Origin: JAUWZS01 sp964423085
Lineage (GTDB): Archaea; Aenigmatarchaeota; Aenigmatarchaeia; CG10238-14; SCSR01
Length of the DNA stretch: 21,779 nucleotides
Direction of reading: 5' to 3'
Assembly (NCBI GenBank): GCA_964423085.1
Contig: CAYRDB010000009.1
Location: 1 to 21,779, forward strand
Position numbers and translations under genes: made by a program. Positions 14,505-21,678 of this stretch are shown here, one piece after another. The stretch's first letter is position 1, and the number at the start of each line of letters is the position of its first letter. The notes under the pieces are model-generated. The model had not been told where the DNA came from, did not search any database, and was given only the letters and a program-made list of their open reading frames with translations.

Positions 14505-15062
14505 GTGAGCATAAGCAAAGAGACTCTGAGAAAATTCTTGCACATGTCCACATTCCTGGTCTTTGTATTTTCGATAGAGTTTATGCCCCCTCTTCTGACA
14601 GCTGCGATAGGGGTGCTTGTATCCATAGTATACCTTTCTAGCGAACTTGTTAGGAGAACAGGAGAGTCTGTCCCGATTTTATCAAGGGCTGTTAGGGTGC
14701 TGGGAAGGCCTTTCGAGATTCGCGGCATAGCGATGAGCCCGCTTCTGATGGCGGTAGCCATGGTTTTGATTTTTGCATTCTTCGACAAAACCACAGCTTA
14801 CGTTGCTGCAATAGCGCTATGCCTGGGAGACGGAATAGCCTCTCTGATAGGAAAAAGATATGGAAAGCATGTGATATACCAGTCAAAAACTTTGGAAGGA
14901 AGTCTTTCTTTTTTCGCTGTTACTTTCGTGGGATTCCTTTTCTTTCTGGACTTTAGCACAGCCTTAGCATCTTCCGCGGTGTGCACTATGGTAGAACTAG
15001 TGTCCGGAAAATACGATAACCTGACCGTTCCCTTGTCGGCAGCTGTCTGGCTTCTTCTCTAG
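14505..15062 (+). CDS. Dolichol kinase / CTP-dependent phosphatidate-type kinase family membrane protein
   Basis: A 185-residue polytopic membrane protein of the DGK1/SEC59/VTE5 (CTP transferase-like) family. The start LRKFLHMSTFLVF matches the family N-terminus. The key region is ALCLGDGIASLIGKRYGKH, followed by KTLEGSLSFF and, near the end, VELVSGKYDNLTVPLSAA. These correspond to the Gly-Asp, Lys-(T/S)-x-E-G-(S/T) and Glu...Asp-Asn motifs for CTP binding and phosphoryl transfer. The archaeal substrate may be dolichol or another polyprenol; that assignment is inferred. The start is GTG at 14505 without a clear Shine-Dalgarno site. Its TAG shares the tetranucleotide CTAG with the convergent eL14 stop. 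Confidence 0.75.
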   Translation: MSISKETLRKFLHMSTFLVFVFSIEFMPPLLTAAIGVLVSIVYLSSELVRRTGESVPILSRAVRVLGRPFEIRGIAMSPLLMAVAMVLIFAFFDKTTAYVAAIALCLGDGIASLIGKRYGKHVIYQSKTLEGSLSFFAVTFVGFLFFLDFSTALASSAVCTMVELVSGKYDNLTVPLSAAVWLLL

Positions 15063-15427
15063 TCTTTCTTGGACTTTTTCTTTTCCGAAGTCGCTGTCTT
15101 CTTAGCGGCTTTCTCTTCTTTGGCTTTCATCTGAGCCGCGGAAGGCTTTTTCAGCCCAAGTTTTAGAACAAGACCGGCCTTCTCGTATGCAGATATAACC
15201 TGCTCGTCGGAAGCGTCTTCTTGTATTTCCAGTTTGTATTCTGTAGGGTTCAAGTGCTCTATGTTGGCTTTCCTTCTTTTTATTCCAGTGAGCAACTTTG
15301 GGCCTGTTACAAAAACGAAGCTTTTGTCGCTTTTTTCCTTGCCAGCAGGCTTTGTGACAACGCAGTATTTTCCACCTTCTCTTCCTGCAATCTTGACGCA
15401 TACACGTCCGACTTCTAGCACTACCAT
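15059..15427 (-). CDS. rpl14e: Large ribosomal subunit protein eL14
   Basis: Archaeal/eukaryotic 50S protein. The N-terminal KOW-type SH3 barrel is visible as VLEVGRVCVKIAGREGGKYCVV, followed by KSFVFVTGP, KRRKANIEHLNPTEYKLEI and a lysine/alanine-rich C-terminal tail of about 25 residues. GAGGTGA lies 7 nt before the ATG and merges with the eL34 stop (TGAGGTGA). In many euryarchaea cmk (cytidylate kinase) lies between eL34 and eL14; here the two are 11 nt apart with nothing between. Confidence 0.95.
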   Translation of the reverse strand: MVVLEVGRVCVKIAGREGGKYCVVTKPAGKEKSDKSFVFVTGPKLLTGIKRRKANIEHLNPTEYKLEIQEDASDEQVISAYEKAGLVLKLGLKKPSAAQMKAKEEKAAKKTATSEKKKSKKD

Positions 15428-15438
15428 TAAATTTCACC

Positions 15439-15684
15439 TCAAACTGATTTTTTCTTCAGAGTTTCTCTCATGCACTTTGTGCAAAGATAACCACCATACG
15501 GCCTATTGGGAACCCTCTTTGATTTTGGAACCCCTTTAATTTCGCCTGGATGTCTTCTTGGCATGCCGCCTATCTTGGCTCCGCAGACCGCGCACCTTGA
15601 ATATCCCGGCTTCCTCTTTCCTCGCCTTATTACGCTCTTTCCAGACGGAATCCTTTTCTTTAGCTTCTTGGCTCTCCTTACCAT
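15439..15684 (-). CDS. rpl34e: Large ribosomal subunit protein eL34
   Basis: Small archaeal/eukaryotic 50S protein of 81 residues with a zinc ribbon: CAVC (Cys31, Cys34) and CTKC (Cys68, Cys71). Other family segments are KKLKKRIPSGKSVIRRGKRKPG, MPRRHPGEIKGVPKSKRVPNRPYGGYLC. AGGTG lies 5 nt before the ATG. A 43-nt AT-rich spacer separates it from the DUF106 gene and could hold a secondary promoter. Confidence 0.96.
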   Translation of the reverse strand: MVRRAKKLKKRIPSGKSVIRRGKRKPGYSRCAVCGAKIGGMPRRHPGEIKGVPKSKRVPNRPYGGYLCTKCMRETLKKKSV

Positions 15685-15727
15685 GCAAGCACCTTTCTTT
15701 ATTAGACGTTTCTGATAATTAAATACT

Positions 15728-16216
15728 TTAATTCATTCCAAGCATCTTCCTGACTACCCATCCGATTGTGAAAGAAACGAGAACATACCAGAATATCCAT
15801 GTAAGTTCGTTGCCTATCACTGGAAGCTCGAACGGCATTATAGCTACTGTCATTCCCTCGTATTGCACGCTCATGAAAGGCAGGAATAGCATAACTATTA
15901 TCAACGACACGAAAAGCCCCTTGTACATGTGTTTCATGAGCTTGCCGTTTGTGTCCATCATCTCCTTCATGAACTTCGACGCGTTCTCAGTGTCTCCTAT
16001 TTTTTGGGCTGCTGTCATCTGCTCCTTTATCATGTTCATATTTTCCTTGAGCTCGTCCATGGCTTTTTTGTTGGTTATGAGCCTGGTTATTGCTATGATT
16101 GTGAGCGTCACTATGCAAGACAGTATGAATATTGACACTGTCGGGCCGAAAGCCAGTATGGGTGAAAAAACACTACCCATTGCTCCAGCCAATGCATTCG
16201 TTATTTCTTCAAACAT
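15728..16216 (-). CDS. EMC3/TMCO1-type membrane protein insertase (DUF106)
   Basis: Archaeal member of the Oxa1/YidC/EMC3 superfamily, acting beside SecY in membrane-protein insertion. The 162-residue product has three membrane helices (about 22-45, 98-120 and 137-157) with a cytoplasmic, Met- and Lys-rich coiled coil at about 50-95 (KKAMDELKENMNMIKEQMTAAQK, then NASKFMKEMMDTNGKLMKHM). That topology, with long cytoplasmic helices after the first membrane helix, is diagnostic. It starts 7 nt after a double stop (TGA TAG) of secY, with GAGTGAT as ribosome binding site. adk, which sits between secY and this gene in many archaea, is missing here. Confidence 0.93.
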   Translation of the reverse strand: MFEEITNALAGAMGSVFSPILAFGPTVSIFILSCIVTLTIIAITRLITNKKAMDELKENMNMIKEQMTAAQKIGDTENASKFMKEMMDTNGKLMKHMYKGLFVSLIIVMLFLPFMSVQYEGMTVAIMPFELPVIGNELTWIFWYVLVSFTIGWVVRKMLGMN

Positions 16217-16223
16217 TTTTCTA

Positions 16224-17660
16224 TCACTCGCCGAATACCTTTCTTACCCACGGGTGGGCCTCGTCTAGCCTCTGACCCCTGAGCTCTTCGTAATAATTAT
16301 AGACTATCATTACAGTCAAAAGTATTCCGGTTCCAGTCCCTATAGCGCCTGTAAAGTCTGCGAGCGCGGATATCAGACCTACCAAGAGACCACCCATCAC
16401 TGCTAGCGCTGGTATGTAGCGGTTGAGCACTCCTTCCATGACCCTAGGATCCCTTCTATATCCGGGTATCTGCATGCCGCTGTTGTCTATCTGAGTCGCA
16501 ACGGACTTGGCGTCCATTCCTGATGTTGTTACCCAGAATACTGAGAATATCATCGCAGCTACCGCCATGAAAAGGGTGTATGTGACTATTCTAATCAAGT
16601 CAGACGAGCTAACAGTCATCTGCATTATATTGGACAAAAGGTCGCTAGGCGCAGTCAGGTAGTATATCAGTCCTCCTGGAACAGGCATGTTCTGCGAGTC
16701 GTAGCATCCAAGTATTCCGCAGTTCAAGCCGTCAACAGTTGGCGCTGCGCTCATGCTAGCCATAAGTTGGAGATTCGCCAGCAGGGCCGCTGTCAGTATT
16801 ACAGGTATGTTGCTTGTGTACAGAAGCTTGAGCGGCCAGCTCCTTCCAAACCCTCTTAGAGTCGAGAATGATAGAGGGATTTCTATTCTTATGTTCTGCA
16901 CGTATACGACTATGACGAAAACTATCGCTGTCGCTATTATCGGAGCGATTGTGAGTAGGGCCATGTACGGGTTGCTGGCCAGTATTTCGGCGAAAAACGA
17001 CCATATAAGTCCTGCAGGCGGGCTAGCCACATTTGGTATGCAGCTGAATATGTTGCCTGCAGAGCAAGCTATGGAGAGAGGGGAGAGTATCCTCACCAGT
17101 ATCTGGCTGCTTACTCCTGCTGCTATGAACAGGCTTATTCCTGATCCGAATCCCCACTTGCTGACTATCTCGTCGAGCAAAATTACTATTAGCGCGCCTC
17201 CTGCGAGCTGGAGTATGACAAGAATCTGCATCAATATTCCGCCGGTAACCGGCATCGCACCCGCTATGACAAATGCCGAGGCTTCCACAAAACAGAGAAC
17301 CACCGCCAGGAACTTGTTCCACATCTGGAACTTTTTCCTCTGCTCCGGCTTTGATGTGTCCCAGTTTATTATCTTGGATCCCACGAGAAGCTGGAGCAAT
17401 ATTCCTGCGGTCACTATCGGGCCTATTCCCAGCGTCATGAGGCTTCCGAACTTGGAACCAAGCACTATTTCGTAGAACCTGTACTGTTCGAAATTGGCGC
17501 TTGTGTCAAGCCCGTAGACAGTTATAACAGAAAGCGCAAAATAAAGCACAAGTGCGATGCCGGTCCATTTCAGCCTGGTGTTGAAAGTCTGCTTGTAAGT
17601 TGGCTTTTCGACTGATGGTATGTACTTCGAAACCTTTTCGATGTCGAATCCAATCTTCAT
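16224..17660 (-). CDS. secY: Preprotein translocase subunit SecY
   Basis: Channel-forming subunit of the Sec translocon. The 478-residue product begins with an amphipathic helix and KQTFNTRLKWTGIALVLYF, has about ten hydrophobic segments, the SKFGSLMTLGIGPIVTAGILLQLL region (plug and second helix), KWGFGSGISLFIAAGVSSQI, and the SKxVA-type segment DAKSVATQIDNSGMQIPGYR ahead of the last helices. Length fits archaeal SecY. Its ATG lies 1 nt after the uL15 stop. It ends with tandem stops TGA TAG. Confidence 0.97.
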   Translation of the reverse strand: MKIGFDIEKVSKYIPSVEKPTYKQTFNTRLKWTGIALVLYFALSVITVYGLDTSANFEQYRFYEIVLGSKFGSLMTLGIGPIVTAGILLQLLVGSKIINWDTSKPEQRKKFQMWNKFLAVVLCFVEASAFVIAGAMPVTGGILMQILVILQLAGGALIVILLDEIVSKWGFGSGISLFIAAGVSSQILVRILSPLSIACSAGNIFSCIPNVASPPAGLIWSFFAEILASNPYMALLTIAPIIATAIVFVIVVYVQNIRIEIPLSFSTLRGFGRSWPLKLLYTSNIPVILTAALLANLQLMASMSAAPTVDGLNCGILGCYDSQNMPVPGGLIYYLTAPSDLLSNIMQMTVSSSDLIRIVTYTLFMAVAAMIFSVFWVTTSGMDAKSVATQIDNSGMQIPGYRRDPRVMEGVLNRYIPALAVMGGLLVGLISALADFTGAIGTGTGILLTVMIVYNYYEELRGQRLDEAHPWVRKVFGE

Positions 17661-17661
17661 G

Positions 17662-18099
17662 TCAATCTTCCTTCTCTGCGGGTTCAGCCTTCTTTTCCAA
17701 TACGACAGCCTTTCCTCCAGCCGCCTCTATCTTTTCCAGAGCTTTTTTGGAGAAAGATTCTGCAACTATTTCAAGAGCGGAGCTTATGTTCCCTCCTCCC
17801 AAAACCTTGTCGTATCCGAATTTTTCCAGCTCTATTTTCTTCTTTCCTCCTGCAAGAGACTCTACGTCCTTCAGGTTTATCGGTTTCGGCCTGCTGTTCT
17901 CAGCGAACGGCCTTTTGAACCCATCCTTTCCAAAATGATTAGGATCATACTTTACAGTGTAGCTCCATTTGTGCTTGTGCATTCCAGCCTGCCCTCTTCC
18001 TCCTCGGCTTCCGCCTCCCCTGTGCTTTTTGTGGAGTCCATATCCCTGGCTCCTTCGGCCGCGGTACTTGAGCATCTTTTTTTTCTTTCTTACAACCAT
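17662..18099 (-). CDS. rplO: Large ribosomal subunit protein uL15
   Basis: 50S protein of 145 residues. The basic, glycine-rich N-terminal half (LKYRGRRSQGYGLHKKHRGG, then GGRGQAGMHKHKW) and the YDPNHFGKDGFKRP motif are typical of archaeal uL15. The ATG directly follows the uL30 TAG, with AGGATGAT just upstream acting as ribosome binding site inside the uL30 end. Next gene is secY, the conserved order. Confidence 0.97.
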   Translation of the reverse strand: MVVRKKKKMLKYRGRRSQGYGLHKKHRGGGSRGGRGQAGMHKHKWSYTVKYDPNHFGKDGFKRPFAENSRPKPINLKDVESLAGGKKKIELEKFGYDKVLGGGNISSALEIVAESFSKKALEKIEAAGGKAVVLEKKAEPAEKED

Positions 18100-18555
18100 C
18101 TATATCATCCTTTTAATCAAGCTGTCTATCTCCTTTTTGTGATTCCCTATGTCACCCTTCGGGTATTGCATGCTTGTCGAAACGAACCCTTTCGAGGGAG
18201 GTGTCAATCTAAAAACAGGCTTTAGTTTTTTAACGTCCTTCATGGCGACCTTGCCTTCAAAAATATCCTTAGCTAGTTTGTCTATGCTGTCGTAGCCTGT
18301 CTCTTTGATTGTCTTGTCGTCGAGCCTTCTGTCACCTTCCAACCTTCCGCGCTTTTTCAGCATATCTGTGAACATTTCCTGGCTTATTTCTCCGAAAGCT
18401 ATGTGGTCTTTGACTTTCTGTATCATTCCCTTGTAGCTTGGGTTTTCGGGAACGACTACGCATTTGTTAAGAGAGTCAAGCCTTAGCATGCGAAGGGCAT
18501 CTTCTATTTTTCCCCTAACTCCTACTGTTCCCCTTATTCTAACTATTGCAATCAT
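18100..18555 (-). CDS. rpmD: Large ribosomal subunit protein uL30
   Basis: Archaeal long-form uL30 (about 151 residues), starting MIAIVRIRGTVGVRGKIEDALRMLRL, followed by NKCVVVPENPSYKGMIQKVKDHI and the archaeal/eukaryotic C-terminal extension ending in FRLTPPSKGF. The frame can be opened one codon earlier with TTG at 18558, but ATG at 18555 has AGGTGAT at proper distance and matches the conserved N-terminus. The ribosome binding site overlaps the uS5 stop. Confidence 0.96.
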   Translation of the reverse strand: MIAIVRIRGTVGVRGKIEDALRMLRLDSLNKCVVVPENPSYKGMIQKVKDHIAFGEISQEMFTDMLKKRGRLEGDRRLDDKTIKETGYDSIDKLAKDIFEGKVAMKDVKKLKPVFRLTPPSKGFVSTSMQYPKGDIGNHKKEIDSLIKRMI

Positions 18556-18559
18556 CAAA

Positions 18560-19378
18560 TCACCTATCGTATATATACAGCTTTTTCAGAGCATTGAACA
18601 CTGCGGTTATCAGGTTTATTCTCATTTTCGTGTTTCCGTATGTCTTTACCCACACATCCTTTACACCTGCTAGCTTTAGCAGCTTCTTGGAAGCGTCGTC
18701 TGCTACGAGTCCGAGACCTTTTGGAGCTGGCATCAGCACAACGCTGACAGATCCCGACTTGCCTTCTGTCTTGAACGGCACGCTGTGGTTGCCTCCACAA
18801 CCACACTCCCAGCTACCGCACCCTCTTTTCACCTTTATGATGTTGGTTTTAGCCTTGTTAATAGCCTTCTGTATCGAGCCCCTGCTCTCAACAGCAGAGG
18901 CCTTGCCTATGCCGACAATTCCGTCCTCGTTTCCTACAATCGCCAAAGCGTTCGATGTGAACCTTTTTCCGGATCTGTGCATTGTTGTGGTCATCCTGAC
19001 AGGTATCCTCTGTTTTCCTCCACCCTTTCCTTTTCTTCCTCCTATAAGGAGCAGTTCGTTCTGTATCTCGGGCATAAGCCTGTCTACTATCTGGTATTCA
19101 AGGATGTTTTTTCCAGAGTCTAGTATTTCGTTTATGTCTTTTATTTCGCCGCTTGAAACCTTCTTTCCTATGTCGGTTTTCGGCACCCATGCTTCTTGTT
19201 CCGTGGTTTCAAAACTTCTAAAGCCCCTTCTCTTTTCAGGAACAGCCTCTACCTTTTTAGGTTCGGTTTTCTGCTTTTCTGTATTTTCAACTTTCTGTTC
19301 GACTGGCATTTTAGCATTCTCCTCTTTCACGTTCTTGTTATCTTCTGGTTTAGGTGTATCATTTTTCTTTTCTGTCAT
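18560..19378 (-). CDS. rpsE: Small ribosomal subunit protein uS5 with long N-terminal extension
   Basis: 30S protein at the mRNA entry site. The core begins near residue 62 (EAWVPKTDIGKKVSSGEI) and includes RKGKGGGKQRIPVRMTTTM, GNEDGIVGIGKASAVESRGS and the archaeal signature RGCGSWECGCGG, ending in the LYIYDR tail. About 58 residues rich in Lys, Glu, Pro and Asn precede the core; archaeal uS5 usually starts close to the core and totals about 210-235 residues against 272 here. The extension is low complexity and probably disordered. The ATG overlaps the uL18 stop as ATGA, which supports this start. Confidence 0.95.
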   Translation of the reverse strand: MTEKKNDTPKPEDNKNVKEENAKMPVEQKVENTEKQKTEPKKVEAVPEKRRGFRSFETTEQEAWVPKTDIGKKVSSGEIKDINEILDSGKNILEYQIVDRLMPEIQNELLLIGGRKGKGGGKQRIPVRMTTTMHRSGKRFTSNALAIVGNEDGIVGIGKASAVESRGSIQKAINKAKTNIIKVKRGCGSWECGCGGNHSVPFKTEGKSGSVSVVLMPAPKGLGLVADDASKKLLKLAGVKDVWVKTYGNTKMRINLITAVFNALKKLYIYDR

Positions 19379-19917
19379 TTGCTTTCACCCTTTGTGTATG
19401 AAGTGCTTGCAATCTTAGATTTTACCTTGTCGAACTCTTTTGGCATGTCCTTGAACTTTTCGTTGTTTTTGGCAATATGCTCGCCCTTTATCCTCTCCTC
19501 GCTGGGGAACACGCTCTCGTCTGCTTCAATCTCAAATCCTCCGTCTATTGCGCCCTTAACAACAGCATATATGGTCGATCCTTTCACTGAAGGATATAGT
19601 CCAATATCAAGTACAGCTCCTTTTATTTTTCTACTCTTTGCCATGTTTCCCATCAGGAATCCAGTTAGGTATGCTGCTGGCGTGTTGTCGCATGCGAACT
19701 TCCATCCAAGTGCGGGCAGGACGTTGGATCCAACTGCCAGCATAGTCTTGTCGCCAGTTTCGTCGAACCCGACTATCTGAACCCTTATATATTTCAGGCT
19801 CTTTCTGACAACCATTCTGGGTCTTTCAGATATGAGAAGCTTTAGGCGCCTGCTGTAGTCGGTCTTCCCCTCCATTCTTCTTTTGAACTGGAACTTTCTG
19901 GTTGGCTTTATTTTCAT
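19375..19917 (-). CDS. rplR: Large ribosomal subunit protein uL18
   Basis: 5S rRNA-binding 50S protein of 180 residues. The N-terminal KFQFKRRMEGKTDYSRRLKL and RMVVRKSLKYIRVQIV, then LGWKFACDNTPAAYLTGFL and AVLDIGLYPSVKGSTIYAVVKGAIDGG match archaeal uL18. GAGTGAT just before the ATG overlaps the eL19 stop. Its TGA overlaps the uS5 ATG by four bases. Confidence 0.96.
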   Translation of the reverse strand: MKIKPTRKFQFKRRMEGKTDYSRRLKLLISERPRMVVRKSLKYIRVQIVGFDETGDKTMLAVGSNVLPALGWKFACDNTPAAYLTGFLMGNMAKSRKIKGAVLDIGLYPSVKGSTIYAVVKGAIDGGFEIEADESVFPSEERIKGEHIAKNNEKFKDMPKEFDKVKSKIASTSYTKGESK

Positions 19918-19921
19918 AATA

Positions 19922-20368
19922 TCACTCTTTCTTCAGCAGTCCTCTCTGCTCGAGATATATCCTCAAGTGCGACCTGCTTCTGAACTGTCCTCCTTTTACA
20001 AGCATGTACAGCTTCCTGTATGTGGCGTTGTCCAGCTTTTTCTCGTCCTTAAGGCCTTTCAGCATCTCTCTGAGCGACCTGACAGTTGACATCCATTTTT
20101 GCTTTCTAGTAAGCCTTGCGTATTTTGAACCCCTTCTGGTTCCTGTGCCTTTCCTTTTCTTAATTTCTTTTTTTGTTCTCGGCATCTTGACCTTGGTTGG
20201 CAATGCTTTTATCAATCCCTTGCTGATGAGCTTTTTTATGTCAGCCCTTGTTATTGCCGACTGTAGGTCCTTCTGCTTATCCTTGTCCGGACTAATCCAG
20301 ACCTTGGATTTGCCGACCTTCATTATGTCAGCAGCCAGCTTTTTTTGCATTGTCAGCTTTGATGTCAT
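19922..20368 (-). CDS. rpl19e: Large ribosomal subunit protein eL19
   Basis: Archaeal/eukaryotic 50S protein of 148 residues with QKKLAADIMKVGKSKVWISPD at the N-terminus, the very basic linker RTKKEIKKRKGTGTRRGSKYAR, and the C-terminal YRKLYMLVKGGQFRSRSHLRIYL. The ribosome binding site AGGTGTG merges with the eL32 stop and lies rather far (about 10 nt) from the ATG; no closer in-frame start exists because a TGA lies two codons upstream. Confidence 0.96.
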   Translation of the reverse strand: MTSKLTMQKKLAADIMKVGKSKVWISPDKDKQKDLQSAITRADIKKLISKGLIKALPTKVKMPRTKKEIKKRKGTGTRRGSKYARLTRKQKWMSTVRSLREMLKGLKDEKKLDNATYRKLYMLVKGGQFRSRSHLRIYLEQRGLLKKE

Positions 20369-20381
20369 CTTTCAAACACAC

Positions 20382-20711
20382 CTATGGGTTCAAAACCGTC
20401 AGATTCATTTCTTTGGCTTTCTTGATTATCTCTTCCTTCGTCTTATCTCCGACAGCCGCTGAAATCCTTATAGCATGAGTGCTGTCGTTGATCCTCTTCA
20501 AATCGTTGAGGTTTCTTACAAAAAATTCTCTCATTCCTGAAGGATGCGATCCTCTCCAAGCCCTTGAAGTTCTATATCCAACTCTTGGCATTGCGGGTTT
20601 CCCTCCTCTTTGTTTTCTCATCTTGCTCTCGCTTCCTCTGGGCTTTTTCCATTTCTTCTTGAGTCTTTTGAGGCTGTGCGACACTTGTCTCAAAAACTTT
20701 TTCTTTGCCAT
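20382..20711 (-). CDS. rpl32e: Large ribosomal subunit protein eL32
   Basis: Archaeal/eukaryotic 50S protein. KKKWKKPRGSESKMRKQRGGKP, VGYRTSRAWRGSHPSGMREFFV and HAIRISAAVGDKTKEEIIKKAKEMNLTVLNP are the family blocks. At 109 residues it is a minimal form, at the short end for the family. AGGTGAG overlaps the uL6 TAG and lies 6 nt before the ATG. Confidence 0.95.
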   Translation of the reverse strand: MAKKKFLRQVSHSLKRLKKKWKKPRGSESKMRKQRGGKPAMPRVGYRTSRAWRGSHPSGMREFFVRNLNDLKRINDSTHAIRISAAVGDKTKEEIIKKAKEMNLTVLNP

Positions 20712-20721
20712 AATTTCTCAC

Positions 20722-21261
20722 CTATTCTTTCTGGTTTGGTTTCCTTGTTATGAATATTCCGTCCTGGAATATTTTTCTGTCGTGAGCTCGGATAATCGTG
20801 GCCATTTCCATAGCCGCCGCCGTCTGGCCGACAGCTTCCAAGTCGATTCCGCTGACCTTTATATCAGCTCCGTTGACCTGAACCTTGGTCTCGTTTCCGA
20901 ATATCTTTGACACTCTCGGAGTCTTCTCCCCGAGGAAATTGTGAACAAGTACATTATTCCCTTCCACCTTTACTGTTACCGGGAAGTGGCTGTATATCAC
21001 TTTGAGCTCAGCGTTGAACCCATCGGTCACTCCTTTGAACATGTTTCTTACATGGGCGATTATTGTTCCGACAACCGCTTTTTGCTTCCTCTCGTCTGAC
21101 TCGCTGCTCACCTTTAGCTTGTTGTCAGCCTTTTCCAGCTTTATTCCGAAAAGTCCTTTGAACACCCTCTCGACAGAACCTTTCGGCCCGCTAACTTTTA
21201 CACCGAATCCTTCGATTTCCAGGCTCGTTTTATCGGGTATTGCAATCTCTTTTTCGTACAT
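20722..21261 (-). CDS. rplF: Large ribosomal subunit protein uL6
   Basis: 50S protein near the factor-binding site, 179 residues in two alpha/beta repeats. Visible signatures are EIAIPDKTSLEIEGFGVKVSGPKGSVER at the start, GTIIAHVRNMFKGVTDGF, VKVEGNNVLVHNFLGEKTPR and the C-terminal TIIRAHDRKIFQDGIFITRK. An in-frame GTG at 21270 directly follows the uS8 TAG, but that GTG is part of TAGGTG, a good ribosome binding site for ATG at 21261, so I start there. Confidence 0.96.
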   Translation of the reverse strand: MYEKEIAIPDKTSLEIEGFGVKVSGPKGSVERVFKGLFGIKLEKADNKLKVSSESDERKQKAVVGTIIAHVRNMFKGVTDGFNAELKVIYSHFPVTVKVEGNNVLVHNFLGEKTPRVSKIFGNETKVQVNGADIKVSGIDLEAVGQTAAAMEMATIIRAHDRKIFQDGIFITRKPNQKE

Positions 21262-21270
21262 AACAGACAC

Positions 21271-21657
21271 CTAGTAGACATACGCAAGAAGCCTTCCGCC
21301 TATTTTCATAGACTTTGCTTTCTTGTGATCCATAACCCCTTTAGACGTGGATATTATAAGCAGGCCGACATCTCTTGCTGGAAGGTACCTTTTCTCCCAC
21401 TTTTCGAATTCGTCTGTCCTGACAGAGTATCTAGGCTTTATCGCATTGCAATCCACGACTTTTCCTTTCAGAATTATCTTGAACTTACCACCGCGCCCGT
21501 CCTCTATGAGTTCGTAAGCTCCTATGTATCCGCCTGCTTGCATTATCTCTAGAATAGACTTTATGGTCTTTGAAGAAATAGCAATACAGCTATCTTTTCC
21601 AACGCGTTCTGCGTTCTTTATCGTTGACAATGCATCAGCCAACGGGTCATGGAGCAT
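21271..21657 (-). CDS. rpsH: Small ribosomal subunit protein uS8
   Basis: 30S protein binding helix 21 of 16S rRNA. MLHDPLADALSTIKNAERVGK is the conserved start; KSILEIMQAGGYIGAYELIEDGRGGKFKIILKG and the C-terminal STSKGVMDHKKA follow. The frame extends to a GTG at 21678, but ATG at 21657 with AAGGTGAAT just upstream gives the canonical N-terminus and normal length (128 residues). First gene of the spc segment in this window. Confidence 0.97.
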   Translation of the reverse strand: MLHDPLADALSTIKNAERVGKDSCIAISSKTIKSILEIMQAGGYIGAYELIEDGRGGKFKIILKGKVVDCNAIKPRYSVRTDEFEKWEKRYLPARDVGLLIISTSKGVMDHKKAKSMKIGGRLLAYVY

Positions 21658-21678
21658 CGTATTCACCTTTTTTTCCAC

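Noticed and set aside
16753..17475. Plus-strand open frame of 240 codons opposite secY
   Set aside because: Antisense to a well supported SecY; its hydrophobic look follows from reverse-complementing membrane helices.
18546..19418. Long plus-strand open frame of 290 codons opposite uS5
   Set aside because: It lies antisense to uS5, which has strong family motifs; the translation is Ser/Phe/Pro-rich with no domain pattern, typical of a shadow frame.
21261..21270. GTG at 21270 as the uL6 start
   Set aside because: The GTG is part of the TAGGTG ribosome binding site; ATG at 21261 restores the conserved N-terminus.
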